DNA of 64,000 nucleotides from Erinaceus europaeus (Eukaryota; Chordata; Mammalia; Eulipotyphla; Erinaceidae). Positions 12,968 to 21,764 of this stretch are shown here, piece after piece. Made by a program: the position numbers and the translations under genes. The stretch spans positions 79,813,118-79,877,117 of the forward strand of contig NC_080172.1 in assembly GCF_950295315.1 (NCBI RefSeq), written 5' to 3'. The number at the start of each line of letters is the position of its first letter. The stretch's first letter is position 1. The notes below the pieces were generated by a model. It was given only the letters and a program-made list of their open reading frames with translations. It searched no databases and was not told where the DNA came from.

Positions 12968-13446
12968 CTGTAGCAATGCATTCCCATATCAGTTTTTGCT
13001 AACTCCAAGAAGGAAAAGTTACACCTCATATTGAAATCAAAAATATGCAGGCAAAAGAATGAAGGGGGAGGAGAGAAAACCACTGCAGGTGGTGTATTCT
13101 CACTTCTGTATTCCAGAACTCTTGAGTAGAAAGCTTGGGGGATTCTGTCTATAGCCAATTCATGTGCCTTGGTGAACTGTGTAACCACTCTGAGCACCTT
13201 GACAGATTTTATCCAGTGCACCTTGGTGGATTCTGTTTGTAACCAATATAACTGTGCCCTTTCTATTCTGTCTGTAATCCATCAGTTTGTGCCATGCCCA
13301 GGTTGGAAAGGATAAAAGCTGTACTGAGGCATGAGGTTGTTCAGGTCTGGTACAAATCACCTGAAACCATGGATGTGGAATAACCTAACTCCCTGCCCTC
13401 CATGTGGACTCAGTCTCCTTTTCTTGGCTACATTGGGGCTAAAACA
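12968..13446 (+). mobile_element. LTR-like element, copy 1 (plus strand)
   Basis: Shares an ordered set of motifs with 17774-18111: AGGCAAAAGAATGA, TTTGTAACCAAT, a TATA-like GATAAAAGCTG (13311), GGTTGTT and CTCxGTCTCCTT...TTGGYTAC near the end. It has the composition and box order of an LTR. Ends are uncertain and I could not find a TSD. Confidence 0.5.
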
Positions 13447-13529
13447 CACAAGAACTGAAACACAAATTTTTCCATAACAACATTATGATACACTTATATT
13501 TTCTTCCACAGGGGATCTTGCTGGCATAA

Positions 13530-13655
13530 GAACATACTGTACAGCACAAGTAAGAGTTAATATTCCCTAGTACTACATGACCCTGATTCGGGTCCAGCCC
13601 CCACCACACTGAAGGAAACTTCGGAACTGTCCCTTTTTTCTGCCCTTAAAATAAT
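13530..13655 (+). mobile_element. Decayed SINE-like fragment
   Basis: GCACAAGTAAGAGTTAAT and CCTGATTCGGGTCCAGCCCC suggest a tRNA-like B box. Ends in AATAAGAAGAATAAG. Weak. Confidence 0.35.
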
Positions 13656-14156
13656 AAGAAGAATAAGAAGAATCCCCAGAACAACCCTCAAGCAGAAATT
13701 TATTGGCACCATATGCAAATATCCCAGATTTCCATCCTTCTTACAAATTCTGAAAGGCCTTCCACCTTCTCTATCCTTTTCAGGAATTCAAAATTATGAT
13801 CTCAAACTTTTGCTTTTATATCACCTTTTTATTCTTCTTTGTCTCATCCTCCCTTCCTCTTTCCTCCTGAGTTCATCTCCCAAATAAATTATTTGCATCT
13901 AAATCTTTGCCTGAGGCTCCACATTCACGAGAAGTCAAACTAAAGCAATAAGAGATACAACAGGGTCAACTTTTGAGAAGTCCTATATTCTATACTTAGC
14001 ATTTTGAACTTTTATTTATAGGAATGGGAGCATGTCTCAGAATGTAGGAAGAGTGTTCACCAAATTAAATGGCATTTTAGACTGTAAAAATGGTTATGGC
14101 ATCATGTAAGAATCAAGAAATAAAGTGACAATGAAGGAATATATGTATGTGTGTGT
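13656..14156. other. Intron, no feature recognised
   Basis: Mixed composition with some pyrimidine bias near 13840-13870. Confidence 0.45.
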
Positions 14157-14345
14157 GTTATCATCACTGGAATTTTACCGGCCCATGGCAACTTTTTCTG
14201 ATATTAAGAGAGACAGAGGAGAGACTCCATAGCACTAAAGCTTCTCCCAGTATTGTCACATTTCAATTCAGTGTATCAAGAACTCAAACCTGGACTGTGG
14301 GTATGACAAAGTAGGTATCTTCCCAGGTGAGTTATCTTGCCAATT
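14157..14345 (-). mobile_element. Old SINE, antisense
   Basis: GAGAGACAGAGGAGAGAC, then CAAGAACTCAAACCTGGAC (reverse of a B-box region) and CAGGTGAGTTATCTTGCC (reverse of the head). Confidence 0.55.
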
Positions 14346-14438
14346 CAGCAGTGAAAAACATTTAAGGAGAACATTTAAGGATTAAACTGTAAGTACAAGG
14401 ACTTGGATGAAATAAAGGTTATAGAGACAGAAAATACA

Positions 14439-14453
14439 GTACTACTACTACTA
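14439..14453. repeat. (ACT/AGT)n tail of the non-LTR element
   Basis: About five TAC/ACT units abut the element's stop codon. On the element's sense strand they read (TAG)n, apparently a 3' tail seeded by the terminal TAG. Trinucleotide tails of this kind are typical of some non-LTR clades and unlike L1 poly(A). Confidence 0.75.
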
Positions 14454-14720
14454 CTAGCGTTTGCCCTTCTTCCGTAGCCAGTCAACAGCATCAGGTTGAG
14501 CCTGATGTAAAGTTTCGAGACCTCCTTTGAATCTGGAGAGGTGGCAGTCGTTGACTATGTGGGTCATAGTCTGTCTGGAGCCGCAGGGGTAGTTTGGGTC
14601 GTCTCTGGCTCCCCAGCGATGGAACATAGCGGCGCACCGGCCATGGCCTGTTCGATAGCGATTGAGGAGGGCCCAATCATAATGTGCTAGGTCAAAGTAA
14701 GAGAGTTCAGTCCTGGGATA
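14454..14720 (-). mobile_element. 3' end of a non-LTR retrotransposon: intact reverse-transcriptase C-terminal frame ending at TAG
   Basis: The minus strand gives an uninterrupted frame of about 79 codons (14693 to the stop at 14454-14456), extendable to about 14720. Motifs in order are FDLAHYDWALLNRYRTGHGR, then an HRWG block, then a YPCG knuckle, then QTMTHIVNDCHL, KGGLETLH and DAVDWLRKKGKR-stop. This is the C-terminal Cys/His knuckle found after the RT domain of many non-LTR elements. From memory it resembles arthropod RT ORF tails more than L1, L2 or BovB. The element ends at its stop codon and continues as a (TAG)n tract (14440-14453). Its 5' side is cut by a SINE-like sequence. Clade assignment is uncertain. 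Confidence 0.7.
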
Positions 14721-14935
14721 AGGAAATAGCTCATCTGGTAGTGTACATAAGTTACCATATGCAAATCCCAGGGTTCAAGCCATGACATGACATGACATGG
14801 AAGTACCATAGAACCTGGGGAAGCTCTCTCCCTACCTCACCTTTTTTTTTTTTTTCTCTTTCCTTCAATGAATGAAAAAGTTGCTCCATTGATCCAGAAC
14901 CAGTGGAAACGTGCATGCAAAAGTTTCTAACATAC
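14716..14935 (+). mobile_element. SINE, old, plus strand, cutting into the non-LTR element
   Basis: GGAAATAGCTCATCTGGTAG head, GGGTTCAAGCCATGAC B-box-like region, CTCTCTCCCTACCTCACC body. It limits the 5' side of the fragment at 14454-14720. Confidence 0.6.
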
Positions 14936-16110
14936 CCACCACCCCTCAACGTTTTTCATTCACATTTTGATGAGAACTATTTATAGGACTTTGTGATTAA
15001 ATAAATGTGTAGAATAAGAAAATGGGGAGAATAAAAAATCCCCAGAGATTAATACAATTAACTATAGAAAAATTTTACATCTTTATTTATTTATTGGATC
15101 AATACTACCAAAAATCAAGTGGAAAAGGGATGATAGAAAGGAAGAGAGAGAGAGACAGAAAAATCAGTTAATCAAGGGGCAATGTATTCACTCAAGATAC
15201 TTTAGTGATTTAAAGTTGGTGGATGAGATAAAGTGGCATGATTGAGTCAAAGAGATGTATTAAGTTAACGTAGAATAATGGATTAAGCAACTTCACAGAG
15301 TGATGATTGAAGACTATAAATTATAATTTGGAAGAAACAGTGAGTTAATAAAACAATCACATTGATGTAATTAAATTTTGCTCACATTAAAAATTGACAA
15401 AAGTTATTGTAACTTAAGTTTTATTTTATTTTCTCATCTTCCCTCCATAGTTATACAAGTTAGAGTAGTCAGACTGAAACTGAAAAATGCTGTGGACAAT
15501 GGCATATAGAGATAGATAAGTATGTACATAGATAAGTATCTCTACATATATATATATATATATGTTAGCTTTCACCACTATCATTTTTGGCAGGTAAAAC
15601 ACTATAATCATGCTATAGTTGAGTGGCATATAATGCAATGAAAGGTCTTCACAGGGAAAAAAAATGTAATGTTTTCATCCTTTCACTTTCTTTAGCAGTG
15701 ATTAGTTCCAGAAATATAAGGTATCATCACTTCTCAAAAAGCTCTGTAGGTTATAAGATTGCTTCTCTGAAGTTGGCAACATGTAATAAATGTGCTTTAT
15801 TCCTAAACATCAATCAGTTTCAAGAATGGCAGTTGCTTGTAGAATGGTAATAATAGAAATAGTTAGCTAATAAGTACTATAGGCATTAAAATACTGGATG
15901 ACAGATGTGATGAGTTCCTGTTATAAAAGAACACTTTTATATAATTATGGTTTTATAACTAGTTACATCACTTTCTAAATATTTAGTTCTTTAGATTTCT
16001 GTATTTTGGGAATGAAAGTTATATGACATTGTTCTGTATTGATATATGAAATAAGAGAGAAGAAGAGATAGAAATAAATTCAGGAACTATAATGAACGTA
16101 GTCTAATTCT
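14936..16110. other. Intron, no gene; simple repeat at 15545
   Basis: A GAGAGA-containing stretch near 15140-15170 hints at a decayed antisense SINE. The rest is unassigned. Confidence 0.45.
15545..15563. repeat. (TA)n microsatellite
   Basis: About nine TA units. Confidence 0.9.
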
Positions 16111-16414
16111 TTTATTTATTTATTTTATTTTATTTATTTATTCCCTTTTGTTGCCCTTGTTGTTTTATTGTTGTAGTGAAATTGTTGTTGTCTGTCGTTG
16201 TTGGATAGGACAGAGAGAAATGGAGAGAGAAAGGGAAGACAGAGAGGAGGAAAGATAGACACCTGCAGACCTGCTTCACCGCCTGTGAAGCGACTCCCCT
16301 GCAGGTGGGGAGCCGGGGTTCGAACTGGGATCCTTATGCCGGTCCTTGTGCTTTGCACCACCTGCGCTTAACCCGTCTGCACTACAGCCCGACTCCCTTT
16401 TTTTTTTTTTTATT
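16111..16414 (-). mobile_element. Type A SINE, full length, antisense
   Basis: CCCTTTTGTTGCCCTTGTTG to AGCCCGACTCCC. Exact TSD TAGTCTAATTCT at 16099-16110 and 16415-16426. Confidence 0.95.
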
Positions 16415-16536
16415 TAGTCTAATTCTATAGAGTGATTATGGGCTATTTAATTTGAAAAGCACCCTCCCACTTCAATAGTTACTAAAAATGTGGCTTAAGA
16501 TCATTTTAACAGATTTCAAAAGTATAAAGTTAAGGG

Positions 16537-16750
16537 GATGGGTGCTGAGGGATGATGCACCTGGTTGAGCGCACATGTTACAATGCTCAAGAACCCAGGT
16601 TCGAGCCACCTGTCCCCACCTGCAGGGGGAAGGCTTTGCAAGTGGTGAGGCAGGGCTGCAGGTGTCTCTCTGTCTTTCCCTCTCTGTCTCCCCTTCCTCT
16701 CAACTTCTGGATGTCTCTATCCAATAAATAAATACAGATAATTTAAAAAA
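16537..16750 (+). mobile_element. Type B SINE
   Basis: GATGATGCACCTGGTTGAGC, CAGGTTCGAGCCACC, CTATCCAATAAATAAATAC. ATAAAGTTRAAG on both sides. Confidence 0.9.
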
Positions 16751-16835
16751 TAAAGTTGAAGCAAGAATGTTTGTGATACATCTCACAATTATCCTGAAGT
16801 TAAAACATTTAAGCACTCTATAAAATATTTACATG

Positions 16836-17108
16836 GGGGAGTCGGGCGGTAGCACAGCGGGTTAAGCGCAGGTGGCGCTAAGCACAAGGACCAGCAGAAG
16901 GATCCCGGTTCGAGCCCTCGGCTCCCCACCTGCAGGGGAGTCACTTCACAGGCGGTGAAGCAGGTCTGCAGGTGTCTGTCTTTCTCTCCCCCTCTGTCTT
17001 CCCCTCCTCTCTCCATTTCTCTCTGTCCTATCCAACAACAATGACATCAATAATAACTACAACAACAAAACAACAAGGGCAACAAAAGGAATAAATAAAT
17101 AATTAAAA
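16836..17108 (+). mobile_element. Type A SINE, full length
   Basis: GGAGTCGGGCGGTAGCACAGC head, GGTTCGAGCCC B box, ends GGAATAAATAAATAATT. Flanked by near-identical ATATTTACATGG. Confidence 0.94.
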
Positions 17109-17168
17109 AATATATTTACATGGATATATTTTAAAGAATGTGCGGTTTGATTTAAAAGGATTATTATG

Positions 17169-17390
17169 GGGCCAGGTGGTGGCACACCTGGTTGAGCACA
17201 CATGTTACAGTGCTCAAGGACCTATGCTCGAGCCCCTAGTCCTCAACTGTAGAGGGAAAGCTTCACGAGTGATGAAGCAGGGCTGCAGTGTCTCTTTGTC
17301 TCTCTCCCTATCTCCCCATTCCTTTCAATTTCTGGCTGTCTCTAATAAAAATAAAGATAATAAAAAACATTTAAATTTTTTAAAAAGATC
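17169..17390 (+). mobile_element. Type B SINE
   Basis: GGGGCCAGGTGGTGGCACACC head, AATTTCTGGCTGTCTCTAA end with AAAGATAATAAAAAAC. Confidence 0.9.
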
Positions 17391-17773
17391 ACTATTTTTA
17401 AAAGCAAAATATAATTATATCTCAAATACACAGAGGAATTAGGCTCCTATACTATAAATGGTCTTAGATTTTGCTGAAGATTGGGTTTGTAGACTGAACA
17501 TAACTAATGTGTTGAAATGTCCAGGATTATAGTGAATACTGTCAAGGGTATTCAGAGAGTAGGTACATTTCATGAAGTACTTGGGCACAGAAATTATGGA
17601 ATTAACAAATCCAATAAGTGATTATGAGACATTCCAAATTTCAGAAATGCTTTGAAAAAAGGCATAGAAATGAGGTCACATACACTGTTTTCACAGAACA
17701 CGGAGATAAGTGTTTTTTTTGAGTTGACAACTTGTAAAATAATCACTGAGACATAGATTGGGGTGCAGATGGT
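17391..17773. other. Intron, no feature recognised
   Basis: Nothing recognised before the LTR-like element. Confidence 0.45.
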
Positions 17774-18111
17774 TGCTAGTGTGTACAGTCTACAATGACT
17801 AAGAAGTTTGATTGAAATGAAAAATCCATAGGCAAAAGAATGAGAAGACTGCTGCTGGTGGACTCTCACGCATTCTGGACTCTGCAGCCAATTTACTCTC
17901 ACCTTTATTGACAGCACCTTCATAGACTGTTTGTAACCAATCTGCTTGGGCTGCATCCAGCTTGAAAAAGATAAAAGCTGGGTGCTGTGGTACAAGGTTG
18001 TTTGCAACTGGGTAAGAATCGGCCTATAACCCGCTAACGTAAAATAAAGGTTAACTCTCTGGCCTCCAAGCAGCCTCGGTCTCCTTCTTTGGTTACTTTT
18101 GATCTATAACA
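17774..18111 (+). mobile_element. LTR-like element, copy 2 (plus strand)
   Basis: Related to 12968-13446. ATAAAAGCTGG at 17971 serves as a TATA-like box, AATAAA is at 18043-18048, and the end CTATAACA is at 18111. It is shorter than copy 1 in the middle of U3. The 137-codon minus ORF across it is a chance reading frame. Confidence 0.55.
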
Positions 18112-18627
18112 CTATATATTATGGAATTTTTTCCTAATCTGATAAAGCCACTGAAGAAATGTAGAATTCTTTTTTTTTTGCACAGCTTAAAGAGTAGATT
18201 ATGAAGAGAATTCATTTAGTTATTTAAAATCATTTTATGGAGTAAAATTGATTTATAGGATTATTGTCAAAGGGTGCAGTTTCCCATTTCCTCAATCTAA
18301 GTCTCAGCACAGTGCACCCTCCACTAAATTATTAACTTCCTCCACCACTGGACACTGGGTCCCCAACTCCTTTTTTCAAGCCTCTCCTTCCTCCCTCCTT
18401 TTGAGCTCTTGAATCTGTTGCAATAGACCACAGTTCCATTCTGCATTTTGCCCTGTGAAGCAGAATTTAACTTAAAAGTGACGGGAGAGGAGGAGGAAGA
18501 AGCAATCAAGTGCCTCTTAATGCTGAGCAGTATGGTGGACAACTATGTTAAAAATATCTATCTGATGAGGGAAATATAAAAAATATGGTTATCACTCTGG
18601 CATTTGCAGTGGTACTGTGGTCTAAAC
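18112..18627. other. Intron, no feature recognised
   Basis: Nothing recognised before the GAA tail of the short non-LTR copy. Confidence 0.45.
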
Positions 18628-18635
18628 CCTTCTTC

Positions 18636-18690
18636 TTCTTCTAGCGTTTGCCCTTCTTCCTTAGCCAGTCAACAGCATCAGGTTGACCCT
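18636..18690 (-). mobile_element. Second, 5'-truncated copy of the 14.45-kb non-LTR element 3' end
   Basis: Positions 18642-18690 repeat the terminal part of the element at 14454-14500 (TAGCGTTTGCCCTTCTTCC, then TTAGCCAGTCAACAGCATC) with one or two differences. The sense strand again ends at TAG, but the tail is (GAA)n (seen as CTTCTTCTTCTTC from about 18628) rather than (TAG)n. Only about 50 bp remain, typical of severe 5' truncation. Confidence 0.75.
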
Positions 18691-18799
18691 TGACCTCATT
18701 CACACAAGTTCTGCACTCTACCACGGACTACCTGCCCTGCTGCTAAGATGTTTTCCATCTCTTCTATTCCTTTTGTAATGTCCATATGAAAGATTAGAT

Positions 18800-19171
18800 T
18801 TTGGGGGTAGTGTTTTGGTGTCTGGTTCCTTGGGGGAATGAGCCAGCCCGGCTCCCACTTCCCCGTCTGGCCTGTTGGCTACCAGGAGACAGACTGATCG
18901 AGAGTGGGGAACTTCAGACTAGCAGAGGCATGAGCAAGTTTGCTAAGTGGCTTTCCAGCATACCATAGCAGCAGAGGATACACAAACCTTAGGGTACCTT
19001 GGCAGAGGACCGGACATTTTTTGATGCAGTTACAAGTTTATAAAGGGGTAGCTGTGCAGGGGAAGTAGTCAAGCTTTCCTTATAAGGGAAAAGAGAGCAA
19101 GGCAATGAGAAGGTATGGATGGTGACGCAGAAATGGGGAAATAGAAATATAAGGAAGGTGAAGCCCACCAG
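18800..19171. other. GC-richer block of unknown origin beside the 19.2-kb LTR
   Basis: Contains GGAATGAGCCAGCCCGGCTCC and TTTATAAAGGGGTAGCTGTGC. It stands out from the AT-rich intron and may be another decayed LTR, but no TG/CA ends or repeats were seen. Confidence 0.3.
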
Positions 19172-19177
19172 AGGGAG

Positions 19178-19658
19178 TGTTGGGAAATTGTGCAGATGTG
19201 GTCGAACATTGGAAGGGCCCACAAACCACTATATTTCCATGCAAGTATTATTTCCAGCTCCTCACCACCTTATCCCCTCAGGGTATTGCTAATTTAGTTA
19301 AAACCATTGCAACAGTTGCTAAGGACACTTCCACCTTCCCAGCATGCCTTTTGCCTCTCTCTACCCCCTTTCCTAGCCAATCCTGTCCCGACTTGTCACT
19401 TCTAGAATTCTCCTATAAAAGTCGTTCCTATTTGATTCCTCCTCTCTTCCCCTCCCTTTCCCCCTCTCCTTCCTCCCTTTTTTCTTTTCTGTAACCCGAC
19501 CCGGAGAAGGGCTGGTGGGCATAGTGGGGAGGCGGCCATTTTGATAGCTCCACATGGCCTAAACTGCTGTGCTCACACCCAATACTGGAGCATCCATGTG
19601 GATAAAGATTTGCATTCCACCAAGGTCTCTTCTCTCTCCCCCACGATGCAACCTGACA
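19178..19658 (+). mobile_element. Solo LTR, 481 bp, 6-bp TSD
   Basis: Starts TGTTGGGAAATTG and ends CAACCTGACA, flanked by AGGGAG at 19172-19177 and 19659-19664. TATAAAA lies at 19414-19420, followed by a pyrimidine-rich stretch. The polyadenylation signal is less clear (GATAAA at 19601). A 6-bp TSD is typical of class II (ERV2) elements. No internal region is attached. The overlapping short ORFs are not genes. Confidence 0.72.
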
Positions 19659-19664
19659 AGGGAG

Positions 19665-21764
19665 GATGAGAGGGTGATGCAGTGAGGCTGATAGAAAAAC
19701 TGGAATTCCCCTGAATACTTTGGCCACATCTCACTCGACCACAAGGCTGGCATGCCAAGGGGAGTCTGATAGATGAGCTTCCAGGGGGGTTAACCATCCA
19801 TGCTCAAACACACATTAGATCCACATTTTGGACTATTCTCAGTGACATTATTCCCCTTCTGTTTCCTCTAGCATGAGTTAGAAGATAGAATATCACCTTG
19901 AAATACAGAAATACATAGTTGCATCTTCTGAAATGAGATCTGTAAGGACAGTAGCAATATTTTACTTTGACTGTGGGCACATTTATGGGAAAGTTAAGCT
20001 TTAAGAAATTATCTAGGATAGCCAAAAAAGTTCCTGAAGATTTCTTGAGTATATTTCCTAATGTGGTAAATAGAGTTGATGACAGTTTCTACCTCATAGA
20101 GTGAAAAGAGAAAGAAAGAAAGAAAGAAAGAAAGAAAGGAAGGAAGGAAGGAAGAAACGGCATATAAAGTGTTCTGTGCAGACTATCACATTGCAGACCC
20201 TTAAGGAATATTAGTTCTGGTCATTACTACTGCCACCACAATCACTTATTTTTAATAAAATTCATTCATCAACTTCTGACAAGTTTAAAAGTATTACAAT
20301 CTCTTGTAAAACTTGATGGCAAATGATTTTAATTTTTACAAATACTAGCCTCATTATAGAAGATTGCCATTTGGGTCTTTAGAATCACTATGAAAAAATA
20401 CATTATTTTTTATTTCATATTGTCTTTTGATCAGAGCTTCTAAAGAATTGGCAACTTGTGATATTTTTTTATAGAAAGAGGTATAATGAGCAATATCATT
20501 ATTTTTACTTTTCTCCCTTTGAGGAAATGGAAAATATAAGACACTTTCTGGTAGAAAGATATCAGACTCAGGTATATAGTCAATTTTATTCTGGACCCAT
20601 GCTGGGAAAGAAAACAATGAATGTTACACTTCATATATAATTTCCACTGTGAACATGATAAGAACTAGTATATTCTCAAATCAAATTAATCCACAGTTAC
20701 AGCATTTACAATACAGTGAAAATCCCTAATTCAAGTGTACAGTATCACCTATAAAGCCAAAATAAATGGGATAAGATAAGAGTTCTCAGTCTTCAGTTAT
20801 AGTGTCAATGCAAGACTTGAGCTGTGTTAATTCAACAAGCTTGATCTTGATTGCCAAAGCATGCTTGTCAATATTTAGCTCCCAGGGGACATGTCAGGGG
20901 CCTTTACAGAAACTAGCTTAAACACAAAATACTATTGCAGGATTTGTGATCCTTTTTCTAACACTCAGATTAAACTGCTGATTTTTTTTTCTTTTAGCTT
21001 TTTAAACCAAGAACGTGTTTTCCATACGCCTATAGTAACAAGATGGGGAGAAATAGCATGGAAGAATTGCAAATGCTGCTATTACAGTTTCTTGAAACCT
21101 AGATAAAATTCTATCACATGAAATCACTCAAAGGCTTTTCTCTGAAGTTTGAAATACCATTTACCCACCACATTTACAATATAGAAAAAATACTGGGGAA
21201 ATGTACTATATTCAAAAACAAATGCAATGCAATTGATATGATGATGGATAATGATTCCCATAAACTTAAAAACAAATAGTTTGAAATTCTAATGTTTAGT
21301 CTTGAAATCTTCTGTTATAATGATCATGAAATTTCTATGCTTCTGTTGCTATTCATCTTTATAATTAAGAAAATATAGAGAGTACCAATTCTACAGTGAA
21401 GAAAATCTACAGTCTTTAGTGACTAAGAATAGAACATAACACAAAAAACATTTTTTAAATCAATACATTTATATTTTTATATAACGTTAATAGTGTGACA
21501 TAAACTGATCTTTTCCTTTTACTCAACTTAACAAAGGATTCCATAATAAATTTGAAACTAGCAATGATTTATTCTGAGATAATTTATCTTCTGCACTTTA
21601 TCAGCTATTTCATCTTCAAAAAAATAATAGAATTAGAGTTTGACTCTTGATGAGAGTCTAGTTTATAGGAATGCTGTGGCTAGTTTGATTTATACAGATT
21701 ATTACTAAAAATTTTTCCATATCAGTAATAAGACCACTTTTTCCCTTTTTTTTTAACCTATTGT
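19665..21764. other. Intron, no gene; microsatellite at 20104
   Basis: Mostly AT-rich. Overlapping short ORFs on both strands near 20350-20640 share one AT-rich stretch and have no family motif. Confidence 0.5.
20104..20156. repeat. (GAAA)n/(GGAA)n microsatellite
   Basis: Purine tract: GAAA units passing into GGAA units, about 53 bp. Confidence 0.95.

Noticed and set aside
16836..16930. tRNA gene at the SINE heads (A and B boxes)
   Set aside because: These are tRNA-derived SINE promoters: the acceptor stem does not close and the same sequence recurs many times in the window.
17594..18007. 137-codon minus-strand ORF
   Set aside because: Runs antisense through an LTR-like element and intron; no family motif.
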